The position numbers and the translations under genes are program-made. 9,359 nt of DNA, from positions 1 to 9,359 of the forward strand of contig CALIRN010000166.1 of assembly GCA_938042265.1 (NCBI GenBank), written 5' to 3'. The notes beneath the pieces were generated by a model. The model saw nothing but the letters and a program-made list of their open reading frames with translations, was not told where the DNA came from and searched no databases. The DNA comes from an uncultured Eubacteriaceae bacterium (GTDB lineage Bacteria > Bacillota > Clostridia > Lachnospirales > CAG-274). Below are positions 1-6,810 of the stretch, one piece after another (positions within the stretch are counted from its first letter, which is position 1; the number at the start of each line of letters is the position of its first letter).

Positions 1-1536
1 AATAAGCACTGTTTTAAAGGGCACCTCACCCATCTGCTCCATAGCGGAAAATACCATTCTTACAACCCAGAAGAAAATAATATCATATCCTGTTACAAGC
101 ACGCTTGTAGGATAAAAATGCTCCAGCTCAGGAGTTTTCTCAGGCCAGCCAAGAGTTGAGAAAGGCCATAGGGCAGATGAAAACCATGTATCAAGGCAAT
201 CCTCATCCTGTACAAGATGTGTACCTCCGCACTTAGAACAAGCAGTAGGCGCAGTTTTGCTTACAATTATCTCACCGCAGTCACAATAATAGGCAGGTAT
301 TCTGTGTCCCCACCAAAGCTGTCTTGAAATACACCAGTCACGTATATCCTCCAACCAGTGAGTATATATCTTGCCAAAGCGATCGGGAACAAATTTAAGG
401 TCACCCCTGTAATAAGCATCAAGGGCAGGCTTTGCAAGCTCCTCCATTTTTACAAACCACTGCTTCTTAATAAGAGGCTCAATTACGCTGTGGCAACGGT
501 CGTGAGTACCAACGGCATGGTTAATATCCTCCTTTTTAATAAACAGTCCCATCTCATCAAGCTCTTTAACAATCTGCGCTCTTGCCTCGTAGCGATCCAT
601 ACCTGCAAACTTACCGCCGTTTTCATTAATTGTACCGTCATCATTCATAATATTGATAACAGGCAGATTATGTCTGCCGCCCACCTCAAAGTCATTAGGG
701 TCATGTGCAGGCGTAATTTTTACAACACCCGTACCAAACTCTCTGTCCACATATTCATCGGCAATAATAGGTATTTCTCTGTCCACAAAAGGTACAACAC
801 AGGTCTTTCCCACAACATCCTTATAACGGTCATCCTCCGGATGAACTGCAATGGCAGTATCACCAAGCATAGTTTCAGGTCTTGTAGTTGCAAACTCAAG
901 AAATCTGTCCATACCCTTAATAGGATACTTGATATGCCAGAAGCCACCCTGCTTATCCTCATGCTCAACCTCTGCATCTGATATCGTTGTCTGACAGGTC
1001 GGACACCAATTAATTAGCTTTTCACCACGATAGATATACCCTTTTTCATAAAGCCTGCAAAATACGGTAAGAACTGCATCCGAAAGCCCCTCGTCCATGG
1101 TAAAGCGCTCACGCTCCCAGTCACAGGAGGAGCCGAGCTTTTTAAGTTGATTAAGGATAGTACCACCGTACTCCTCCTTCCACTTCCATGCTCTTTTAAG
1201 GAAACCGTCTCTGCCTAAATCCTCTTTTGTAAGGCCTTCTTCACGCATCTGATTAACTATTTTAACCTCAGTGGATATTGCCGCATGGTCAGTACCCGGT
1301 ACCCAAAGAGCGTTATAGCCCTGCATTCTCTTCCAACGGATAAGAATATCCTGCATGGTTTCGTCCAAAGCATGTCCCATGTGAAGATGACCTGTAATAT
1401 TTGGGGGCGGAATTACTATTGTAAAAGGCTCCTTACTTTTATCCACCTCGGCATGGAAATAACCCTTATCAAGCCAGTTTTGATATATTCTTTCTTCAAT
1501 GGAAGGGTCATAGCTTTTAGCCATTTCTTTCATCAT
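1..1536 (-). CDS. valS: Valyl-tRNA synthetase, N-terminal 512 codons (3' end beyond window)
   Basis: Class I aminoacyl-tRNA synthetase that charges tRNA-Val with valine in the cytoplasm. Reading the minus strand from an ATG at 1536 gives 512 codons with no stop before the window edge. Visible landmarks are the PPPNITG segment and HMGH (the HIGH signature, about residues 44-55), the editing (CP1) domain with ATTRPET and GDTAIAVHP (about 216-232) and TPAHDPND (about 275-282), then WCISRQLWWGHRIP (about 400). A CxC...CxxC cluster (about 418-436) looks like a structural zinc site. LDTWFSS follows, and the window ends just before the expected HGLVRD/KMSKS catalytic loop, so roughly 370 C-terminal residues are missing. 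AGGAGGAA lies 6 nt before the first of two adjacent ATG codons, and the second ATG at 1533 is also possible. Expression is controlled by the T-box leader directly upstream. Family assignment is very secure. Confidence 0.97.
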   Translation of the reverse strand, partial: MMKEMAKSYDPSIEERIYQNWLDKGYFHAEVDKSKEPFTIVIPPPNITGHLHMGHALDETMQDILIRWKRMQGYNALWVPGTDHAAISTEVKIVNQMREEGLTKEDLGRDGFLKRAWKWKEEYGGTILNQLKKLGSSCDWERERFTMDEGLSDAVLTVFCRLYEKGYIYRGEKLINWCPTCQTTISDAEVEHEDKQGGFWHIKYPIKGMDRFLEFATTRPETMLGDTAIAVHPEDDRYKDVVGKTCVVPFVDREIPIIADEYVDREFGTGVVKITPAHDPNDFEVGGRHNLPVINIMNDDGTINENGGKFAGMDRYEARAQIVKELDEMGLFIKKEDINHAVGTHDRCHSVIEPLIKKQWFVKMEELAKPALDAYYRGDLKFVPDRFGKIYTHWLEDIRDWCISRQLWWGHRIPAYYCDCGEIIVSKTAPTACSKCGGTHLVQDEDCLDTWFSSALWPFSTLGWPEKTPELEHFYPTSVLVTGYDIIFFWVVRMVFSAMEQMGEVPFKTVLI

Positions 1537-1563
1537 TTTTTGTTCCTCCTGATATAAATTTAC

Positions 1564-1608
1564 AAAATAAAAAGGACACTCCCGTCACAATTAAGGGCGA
1601 AAGTATCC
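1564..1608 (-). terminator. T-box attenuator (Rho-independent) terminator before valS
   Basis: GGATACT (1608-1602) pairs with AGTGTCC (1580-1574), and CCC (1597-1595) pairs with GGG (1583-1581), with a four-base bulge TTCG between the two helices. The stem is followed at once by TTTTTATTTT (1573-1564). The 5' arm begins at the last bases of the T-box motif, so terminator and antiterminator are mutually exclusive, as expected for a transcriptional T-box. It ends 14 nt before the valS ribosome binding site. Confidence 0.88.
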
Positions 1609-1789
1609 GTGGTACCACCTTATTTCCCGCACATAGCGGGCACTTAACAGCCTTAACGCAGCCAACGGGCACACCTACTGCTTAATTCAGTATGCCAACT
1701 CCTAAGCTACCTTCACTATTGCTTTTACAAAAGCATCTTTCAGCCTGCGAATGCTTCTCTCTTGTGTATGCCAACAGCTACTCCTCTTA
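1564..1789 (-). promoter_or_regulatory. T-box riboswitch leader of valS (GUA specifier)
   Basis: This is a tRNA-sensing leader that lets valS be transcribed when uncharged tRNA-Val accumulates. The conserved T-box sequence AAGGTGGTACCACGG is at 1621-1607. Its UGGU can pair with the ACCA 3' end of a tRNA with discriminator A, as in tRNA-Val. Stem I is recognisable: an AAGCAT/ATGCTT helix (1756-1751 with 1736-1731) caps in a loop containing GGCTG (the GNUG motif), and AGAGAG on its 5' side forms the AG bulge. A basal TAAG/CTTA helix starts near 1789. GTGAAGGTAGC places the specifier codon GTA (Val) at 1710-1708. GGCATAC (1696-1690) pairs with GTGTGCC (1674-1668) as stem II, and CCCGC/GCGGG (1641-1627) forms a stem III hairpin. 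The attenuator terminator follows. The exact 5' end is inferred from the promoter. Confidence 0.93.
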
Positions 1790-1817
1790 TTCATAGTTTT
1801 TATAATAATGTTGTTAA
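1790..1817 (-). promoter_or_regulatory. Putative SigA-type promoter of the valS T-box transcript
   Basis: TTAACA (1817-1812, 5 of 6 to TTGACA) is followed after 16 bp by TATGAA (1795-1790, 4 of 6 to TATAAT). It lies 11 bp past the stop codon of the HPr-like gene. It would start RNA near 1783-1785, close to the base of stem I. The -10 element is weak, so the exact promoter is uncertain, but a promoter in this short gap is expected for a T-box unit. Confidence 0.45.
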
Positions 1818-1827
1818 AACAAAAGCC

Positions 1828-2070
1828 TTAAGCAAGAAATTCCACAATAGCCTCACAAGCCTCTGTTTCATCAGAACCGTCGGCTGTAATAATTACCTCA
1901 TGTCCGCCAAGAGCACCTATTGAAATAACACCCATAATGCTTTTTAAATTAATATTTTTGTTTTCCATCTGAAGATGTAAGCTGCTGGCATATCTGCTCG
2001 CTGTCTGTACAAGCATAGCAATAGGTCTTTCACCCATACTGGAGCCTACAACTACCTGCTTTTTTACCAT
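1828..2070 (-). CDS. HPr-family protein lacking the phosphocarrier histidine (Crh-like)
   Basis: An 80-residue HPr-fold protein. The serine-kinase region NLKSIMGVISIG (residues 41-52) is intact, with Ser-44 aligning to Ser-46 of HPr, the residue phosphorylated by HprK. The active-site region is not canonical: where Bacillus HPr has SGIHARPA, this protein reads SSMGERPI (residues 10-17). The phosphocarrier histidine is thus replaced by Gly-13, while the Arg-Pro after it is kept. No gap is needed between Arg-15 and Ser-44 in that alignment. It should therefore not accept phosphate from enzyme I and cannot serve sugar transport. By family knowledge this matches Crh, a regulatory HPr paralogue of Bacillus (Gln at position 15) whose Ser-P form is a CcpA cofactor. 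Position after whiA and in one operon with hprK also matches crh. The ATG is 1 bp past the whiA stop, with AAGGGGG inside the end of whiA as ribosome binding site. Automated tools will probably call it ptsH. Confidence 0.9.
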   Translation of the reverse strand: MVKKQVVVGSSMGERPIAMLVQTASRYASSLHLQMENKNINLKSIMGVISIGALGGHEVIITADGSDETEACEAIVEFLA

Positions 2071-2071
2071 A

Positions 2072-2989
2072 CTAAAGTTCCCCCTTCAGTTGTTCTGCAA
2101 TTTCGCAAATTTTCTTTAATCTATGATTTACACCCGATTTGCCTACCGGAGGATTTAACTGCCCGCCAAGTTCCTTAAGGCTCATATTTGGGTTATCAAG
2201 CCTTACCCTGGCAATCTCCTCCAACTGCTCTGACAAATAGGAAAAACCAACTTTATTTTTAATATATTCTATAGCCTCACGCTGTTTAACCGATGCAAGC
2301 ACAACCTTGTTAAGGTTGGCGGTTTCACAGTTGACAATCCTGTTTACGTTATTGCGCACCTCTTTTATGATACGCTTATTTTCATACTCCATAAGTGCCT
2401 TATGGGCTGAAATCAGGTTAAGCATATCAACAATCTGTTCACCCTCTTTAAGATAAACTATATAGTGGTTTTTACGCTCAATAATTTTTGCCTCAATACC
2501 AAAGCCTGATATTATGCTCTTAAGATTAAGTGCATGATAGTAGTCATTGTTTACAAACTCAAAATGATAGGTCTTTTCCGGATCGGTAACAGAACCGCAG
2601 CAGATAAATGCCGTTTTAAGATATGCCCTTTTGCAGCAATCACCTGCTACAATAAGAGGATTTATAGGCTCCTCCTCGGTAAGAGAGCCTCGGCCTGTAA
2701 AGCCTGCCGCAGAGAGCACATTATCCGCCTGCTCGCCAAGCAAAACTATTGCCGGTCTGTTATCAAGCGCAGTAACATCACTTTTACAGCCAAACAGCTT
2801 TTCAATAAGCCGGGCTGAAAGCTCAATAACCTTATCATTTTCAGATGAAATAACCACATAGTTATCACCGTTGGCAATACTGTACTCACCGCACAAATTT
2901 ATTATTGCACACAGCGAGGCTATAATACAATGCCGTGCCAAATCGGTATGCTTTAACAGCTCCTCCTTGACATCAGATGAAAATGACAT
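2072..2989 (-). CDS. whiA: WhiA, DNA-binding regulator / cell-division-linked protein
   Basis: A 305-residue protein of the WhiA family (usual length about 300-330), linked to sporulation septation in Streptomyces and to division and chromosome segregation in Bacillus. The N-terminal half is the LAGLIDADG-homing-endonuclease-like fold, including the family stretch CCKRAYLKTAFICCGSVTDP (118-137) and a YHFEF strand. The middle holds the hallmark around RIIKEVRNNVNRIVNCETAN (206-225). The C-terminal helix-turn-helix domain ends with RLDNPNMSLKELGGQL (263-278) and KSGVNHRLKKI (284-294). The LAGLIDADG-like half in this family is not thought to cut DNA. An AAAGGTG ribosome binding site lies 5 nt before the ATG. 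The 58-bp gap to rapZ is the largest in the operon and carries the start region of a candidate internal promoter. The stop is 1 bp before the HPr-like gene, suggesting translational coupling. Confidence 0.96.
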   Translation of the reverse strand: MSFSSDVKEELLKHTDLARHCIIASLCAIINLCGEYSIANGDNYVVISSENDKVIELSARLIEKLFGCKSDVTALDNRPAIVLLGEQADNVLSAAGFTGRGSLTEEEPINPLIVAGDCCKRAYLKTAFICCGSVTDPEKTYHFEFVNNDYYHALNLKSIISGFGIEAKIIERKNHYIVYLKEGEQIVDMLNLISAHKALMEYENKRIIKEVRNNVNRIVNCETANLNKVVLASVKQREAIEYIKNKVGFSYLSEQLEEIARVRLDNPNMSLKELGGQLNPPVGKSGVNHRLKKICEIAEQLKGEL

Positions 2990-3041
2990 ATAATCACCTT
3001 TTACAGATACACCGATTAAATCAGCGTTTTCTTATTTTAAT

Positions 3042-3070
3042 AGTATACTACCTCTTGCTATCCTTGTCAA
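3042..3070 (-). promoter_or_regulatory. Near-consensus internal promoter in the 3' end of rapZ, reading into whiA
   Basis: TTGACA (3070-3065, 6 of 6) and TATACT (3047-3042, 5 of 6) are separated by exactly 17 bp. The -35 element overlaps the rapZ codons for Ile-Asp-Lys, and the -10 element begins immediately after the stop codon TAG and sits within the 10-bp palindrome TAGTATACTA (3050-3041). The predicted start is near 3035, giving a leader of roughly 46 nt to the whiA ATG. This would allow whiA and the HPr-like gene to be expressed apart from hprK-rapZ. Promoter activity is inferred from sequence only. Confidence 0.72.
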
Positions 3071-3911
3071 TATCCCTATGGGCAATTACCACGCTGTGCC
3101 CTACCTTTTTAAGGTTTGTATATACCTCGTTTGCAAGGGTAACGCTTCTATGCTTTCCGCCTGTACAGCCTATAGCAATTACAAGCTGATTTTTACCCTC
3201 CTTTATGTAATTGGGTATTAAAAACTCCAGCATATTGTTAAGCATAGTCAAAAACTGCTGTGCTTCACTAAACTGCATTACATAGTCCCTTACGGCAACA
3301 TCATTGCCAGTATGCGTTTTAAGCTCCGCAATATAAAAAGGATTGGGCAGGAAACGCACATCAAAAACCAAATCCGCATCGTGAGGAATACCGTACTTAA
3401 AGCCAAAGCTAAGCACCGTAACCATAAGGCTGTCAAAATTCTTATTTTCAAGAAACATATCACTAAGCTGTGCCCTTAGCTGCCTTGTAAGCATATGACT
3501 GGTATCAATTATATAGTCAGCCTTTTTCTTAATGTCCTTAAGCATTTCACGCTCTCTTTGTATACCTACTGTTGCAAGGTCGCCTCTGGCAAGGGGATGA
3601 GAACGTCTTGTTTCCTTATATCGCTTTAAAAGCACCTCATCGGAGCTGTCCATAAAAAGTATTTCGATTTTATTGGTTTCATTTTTCATTTCGGATATAT
3701 AGCTGAACAAATCCTTAAACAGCTTGCCACCCCTTATATCAATACCCAAAGCAACATTTTCAATATCACTGCCTGACTGACAAAGCTCGGCAAACTTTGG
3801 TATAAGGCTTGGGGGCAGATTATCTACGCAAAAATAATCTATATCCTCCAGAAATTTAAGCACCGTACTTTTTCCTGCTCCGGACATACCGGTAACAATT
3901 AAAAATCTCAT
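3048..3911 (-). CDS. rapZ: RapZ/YvcJ-family nucleotide-binding protein
   Basis: A 287-residue P-loop protein. In E. coli RapZ binds small RNAs that control glucosamine-6-phosphate synthase; in Bacillus YvcJ hydrolyses nucleotides and affects competence. Walker A is GMSGAGKST (residues 8-16). The N-terminal kinase-like domain continues through YFCVDNLPP (27-34) and RRSHPLARG (102-110). The C-terminal domain has SFGFKYGIPHDADLVFDVRF (168-187), LPNPFY (188-193) and the signature IGCTGGKHRSV (247-257). I start it at the ATG at 3911, because GGGAG lies 7 nt upstream and the gap to murB is then 13 bp. An upstream in-frame GTG at 3935 would add 8 residues and overlap murB, and it has no better ribosome binding site. 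RapZ lies beside HPr-like genes in other lineages too (npr in E. coli, crh in Bacillus), so the pairing here is meaningful. Its last codons contain a promoter. Confidence 0.95.
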   Translation of the reverse strand: MRFLIVTGMSGAGKSTVLKFLEDIDYFCVDNLPPSLIPKFAELCQSGSDIENVALGIDIRGGKLFKDLFSYISEMKNETNKIEILFMDSSDEVLLKRYKETRRSHPLARGDLATVGIQREREMLKDIKKKADYIIDTSHMLTRQLRAQLSDMFLENKNFDSLMVTVLSFGFKYGIPHDADLVFDVRFLPNPFYIAELKTHTGNDVAVRDYVMQFSEAQQFLTMLNNMLEFLIPNYIKEGKNQLVIAIGCTGGKHRSVTLANEVYTNLKKVGHSVVIAHRDIDKDSKR

Positions 3912-3924
3912 CTTATCACTCCCG

Positions 3925-4827
3925 TCAAAACTCACCTAAAATACGCACCTCAGGCTCCAGCCTTACGCCCGTATCCGCATACACCTTATCCTGTACAGCT
4001 TTAATGAGACTTAATATATCACTGCTTGAGGCATTGCCCTTATTTATAACAAAACCGCCGTGCTTTTCACTTACCTGTGCACCGCCTACAGAAAAGCCCT
4101 TAAGCCCTGCATCTTCAATAAGCCTGCCTGCAAAATGTCCCTGAGGCCGCTTAAATGTACTGCCAGCACTTGGCTTATCAAGGGGCTGCTTTGAGCGCCG
4201 CCTTTGGGTATAATCCTCCATAACCGCCTTTATTTCCTCGCTGCTGCCCTTTTGCAGCTCAATTATAGCCTCAAGGACAAGCATACCCTCCCTCATAATG
4301 CGGCTGCTACGGTAAACAAAACCACATTCCTCATTTGAAAGAGTAATAATTTCGCCCTTATAAAGGACTTTAACCGCCTTTATAATATCCCTCATTTCAC
4401 CGCCGTAAGCACCTGCGTTCATACACACGGCACCGCCAATTGTACCGGGAATACCTGCCGCAAACTCCATACCCTTAAGACCTTCCCTAAGTGCGGTACC
4501 TGCAGCTGTAGATAAAAGAGCCCCTGCCTGCAGGGTTATAGTATTTCCGCTGACGCTGACATGAGAAAAGCTTTTGCCAAGCTTAATTACAACTCCCTTA
4601 ATGCCCTTATCACTTACAAGCAGGTTGCTACCGTTGCCGATTACACAATATTTTACAGCATTTTTATTACAGACATCAATAATATTTTTAATTTCCTCAA
4701 TACAGGAGGGCAAAAGCATAATCTCCGCAGGCCCTCCCGTTTTAAAGGTGGTATGAGCGCTCATTGGCTCATTTATCCTTACAGCCTCGGCTGCAATTAT
4801 ATTTTCAAAAAGCTTTGTATCTGTCAT
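3925..4827 (-). CDS. murB: UDP-N-acetylenolpyruvoylglucosamine reductase (MurB)
   Basis: FAD- and NADPH-dependent cytoplasmic enzyme that reduces UDP-GlcNAc-enolpyruvate to UDP-MurNAc, the second step of peptidoglycan precursor synthesis. The length is 300 residues, typical for the Gram-positive type II form. FAD-binding segments are TTFKTGGPAEI (26-36), IGNGSNLLVSDKG (63-75) and GIPGTIGGAVCMNAGAYGGE (125-144). YRSSRI (172-177) supplies the substrate-binding arginine region. GSTFKRP (222-228) contains the catalytic Ser-223, and LEPEVR (290-295) near the C terminus carries the catalytic glutamate. I chose the ATG at 4827, which has GGAAG 7 nt upstream and leaves 13 bp to the glucokinase stop. 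The open frame continues upstream to 4872, but a start there would overlap the previous gene. Placement between glucokinase and rapZ ties wall synthesis to the carbon-control operon. Confidence 0.96.
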   Translation of the reverse strand: MTDTKLFENIIAAEAVRINEPMSAHTTFKTGGPAEIMLLPSCIEEIKNIIDVCNKNAVKYCVIGNGSNLLVSDKGIKGVVIKLGKSFSHVSVSGNTITLQAGALLSTAAGTALREGLKGMEFAAGIPGTIGGAVCMNAGAYGGEMRDIIKAVKVLYKGEIITLSNEECGFVYRSSRIMREGMLVLEAIIELQKGSSEEIKAVMEDYTQRRRSKQPLDKPSAGSTFKRPQGHFAGRLIEDAGLKGFSVGGAQVSEKHGGFVINKGNASSSDILSLIKAVQDKVYADTGVRLEPEVRILGEF

Positions 4828-4840
4828 ACATTCACTTCCA

Positions 4841-5791
4841 TCAATCAAAATTTTTATACAGCAGTGCCGCACCTACAATACCAGCATCATTTCCAAGTGT
4901 TGCAATGGCAAGCTTTGTTTTAAGCTCACCTCCATATACCTTTTCCTTTAAAATTTTTGTAACCGGAGTTATAACTCTGTCACCCTGAGCACATATACCG
5001 CCGCCTATTACTATTGTCTCAGGCTGGAAAATGTTTACAAGGTTAACAAGACCTATTGCAAGATATTTGGAATACAGGTCAACTATCTCCAATGCAATCT
5101 CATCGTTTAAGTCAGCAGCATCAAAAACCGTTTTTGCATCTATAAGCTTAATATTACCGTCAACAAGGTTATATATTTCACTGCTAGGATATTTTGCGGC
5201 GGCAATTCTTCCCTCACGTCTTAAAGCCGTTGCGGAAGCATAGGCCTCCCAGCACCCCTTTCTGCCGCAGGTACATGGCTCACCCTGCGCCATAATAACC
5301 ATATGGCCTGCCTCACCGCCTCCGCCAAAAGCGCCTCTGAACACCTTGCCATTTAAAATAATACCTGCGCCTACACCTGTACCCAAGGTAATATAAATTA
5401 CATTTTTATTGCCATGGGCAGCACCGCACATCATTTCACCGATAGCTGCACAGTTAGCGTCATTCTCAATAAAAATAGGCTTGTCGATATATTTTTTTAC
5501 TTCATCTATTATATTTATATGATTAAACGATAAGTTGTTTGCATATACAAAACAGCCCTTTTTAGTATCCAAAAGTCCCGGCAATCCTATACCTACCGAA
5601 TAAATATCCTTCATGGAAATATTGTTCTTTTCTGCCAGCTTAAGGCAAAGCCTTGCGCTATCACCCAAAATATCATGATAGTCTCTCCCCTGAATTGTCG
5701 GGGTTGAAGCCTTATCAACAATCCTACTGTCTTCATCTATAATACCTGCGGATATATTGGTACCTCCAATATCAACACCAAGATAATACAT
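4841..5791 (-). CDS. glk: ROK-family glucokinase
   Basis: ATP-dependent sugar kinase of the ROK family, most likely phosphorylating glucose to glucose-6-phosphate in the cytoplasm. It is 316 residues long. The N-terminal ATP-binding motif is GVDIGGTNISAGI (5-17). IENDANCAAIGE (108-119) contains the catalytic Asp-111, and ITLGTGVGAGII (134-145) is the second phosphate-binding loop. GGGGEAGH (156-163) and CTCGRKGC (173-180) give the ROK zinc site (His-163, Cys-173, Cys-175, Cys-180). VIGGGI (261-266) lies near the C terminus. There is no N-terminal helix-turn-helix, so it is an enzyme rather than a ROK repressor (NagC/XylR type). The ATG at 5791 follows AAGGAG by 7-8 nt and lies 29 bp after hprK. 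An upstream ATG at 5827 would overlap hprK and is rejected. Glucose is the likely substrate; fructose or N-acetylated hexosamines cannot be excluded from sequence alone. Confidence 0.92.
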   Translation of the reverse strand: MYYLGVDIGGTNISAGIIDEDSRIVDKASTPTIQGRDYHDILGDSARLCLKLAEKNNISMKDIYSVGIGLPGLLDTKKGCFVYANNLSFNHINIIDEVKKYIDKPIFIENDANCAAIGEMMCGAAHGNKNVIYITLGTGVGAGIILNGKVFRGAFGGGGEAGHMVIMAQGEPCTCGRKGCWEAYASATALRREGRIAAAKYPSSEIYNLVDGNIKLIDAKTVFDAADLNDEIALEIVDLYSKYLAIGLVNLVNIFQPETIVIGGGICAQGDRVITPVTKILKEKVYGGELKTKLAIATLGNDAGIVGAALLYKNFD

Positions 5792-5820
5792 AATTTTTCT
5801 CCTTTTTATATACCAATTTT

Positions 5821-6741
5821 TTAACAACCTGCGCCCTTTAATATTGCATCGTTAAGAGCCTGTGCTGCATTGTAGCCCATTTTCTTCTGCCTGCGGTTTA
5901 CCGCCGCAGCCTCACAGAGCATGGCAAGGTTACGTCCGGGGCGTATGGGTACGGTATTGCATACCACCTTATTGCCAAGTATATCCATATATTCCTCTTT
6001 AAGACCCAGTCTGTCATACTGCTTGCCCTTTTCCCACGTTTCAAACCTGACAACCAAATCAATATCCTGTGTATCCTTAACCGATTGCACGCCAAACATC
6101 TGCTTTACATTTATAATACCTATGCCCCTTACCTCAATAAAGTACTTGATAAGCTCCGGACAGCTGCCCACAAGGGTAGTATATGAAACCTTTTTAATCT
6201 CCACCGCATCATCGGCAACAAGTCTGTGTCCACGCTTTATAAGCTCCAACGCGGCCTCGCTTTTACCTATGCCGCTTTCACCCATTATAAGCAGACCCTC
6301 TCCGTAAACGTCAAGCAATACACCATGTATTGTTGTTCTCTCTGCAAGCTGTACCCTAAGCCATTTAAGCAGCTCACCCATAAACTCCGATGTGGAGGAT
6401 TGGGTCTGTAAAATAGGCACACCGCTTTCCCTTGCATAAAACATCATCTCGGGATGTGGCTCAAGGCCTCTGGATATAACCACGCAGGGCATTTTATGCT
6501 CAAAGAGCTTCTCCAATGTTTCCTGTCTGAATTCGGGAGCCAGCTTACTTAAATAGGTATATTCAACAATGCCGATAATCTGTACTCTTTCACACTCAAA
6601 ATAATCAAAAAAACCTGCCAGCTGTAAAGCAGGACGATTAACCTCGGCAGTTTCTATAAGTCTGCCCTCAAGGCTTATATCCTCGGTAAGATTTTTTAAA
6701 TTAAATTCCTTTATCATATCCTGAATTTTTACCGAATACAT
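5821..6741 (-). CDS. hprK: HPr kinase/phosphorylase
   Basis: Bifunctional enzyme that phosphorylates HPr or Crh on the regulatory serine when glycolytic intermediates and ATP are high, and removes the phosphate when inorganic phosphate is high; it is central to carbon catabolite control in Firmicutes. The length of 306 residues is normal. The N-terminal domain (about 1-130) includes CVVISRGLEP (86-95). The catalytic domain has His-139 before GVLLDVYGEG, the P-loop GESGIGKS (154-161), LVADDAV with Asp-177/Asp-178 (174-180), and the family signature RGIGIINVKQMFGVQSV (205-221). PIRPGRNLA (265-273) follows. All catalytic elements look intact. The ATG at 6741 follows GGGAGGGA. It is the first gene of the operon behind a well-placed promoter, and its probable target is the last gene of the same operon. 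Confidence 0.97.
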   Translation of the reverse strand: MYSVKIQDMIKEFNLKNLTEDISLEGRLIETAEVNRPALQLAGFFDYFECERVQIIGIVEYTYLSKLAPEFRQETLEKLFEHKMPCVVISRGLEPHPEMMFYARESGVPILQTQSSTSEFMGELLKWLRVQLAERTTIHGVLLDVYGEGLLIMGESGIGKSEAALELIKRGHRLVADDAVEIKKVSYTTLVGSCPELIKYFIEVRGIGIINVKQMFGVQSVKDTQDIDLVVRFETWEKGKQYDRLGLKEEYMDILGNKVVCNTVPIRPGRNLAMLCEAAAVNRRQKKMGYNAAQALNDAILKGAGC

Positions 6742-6779
6742 ACTGTCCCTCCCGTTTCGTTAGTATTTTAATCCATTTA

Positions 6780-6808
6780 ATAATAAACCAAATTACTGAA
6801 TATTGCAA
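6780..6808 (-). promoter_or_regulatory. Probable promoter of the hprK operon
   Basis: TTGCAA (6808-6803, 4 of 6) and TATTAT (6785-6780, 5 of 6) are 17 bp apart. The predicted start near 6773 leaves a leader of about 32 nt before the hprK ATG. A/T-only runs just upstream of the -35 element could act as an UP element. I saw no convincing cre (CcpA) operator here. Confidence 0.65.
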
Positions 6809-6810
6809 CT

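Noticed and set aside
358..981. Long open frame on the plus strand (207 codons)
   Set aside because: It lies entirely antisense to valS, has no recognisable protein features or ribosome binding site, and valS on the other strand is certain.
1828..2070. Calling this gene a standard PTS phosphocarrier HPr (ptsH)
   Set aside because: The catalytic histidine is replaced, so a phosphocarrier role is not supported despite clear family membership.
3912..3935. Upstream GTG start for rapZ at 3935
   Set aside because: It overlaps the murB end, adds eight residues not typical of the family, and the ATG at 3911 has a well-spaced GGGAG site; the protein then begins MRFLIVTGMSG as RapZ proteins usually do.
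4828..4872. Longer murB start at 4872 and longer glucokinase start at 5827
   Set aside because: Both would run into the preceding gene, whereas the internal ATGs at 4827 and 5791 have good ribosome binding sites and family-typical N termini.
5792..5820. TATATA in front of the glucokinase as an internal promoter
   Set aside because: No -35 hexamer lies at acceptable spacing; the nearest TTGTTA is only 9 bp away.
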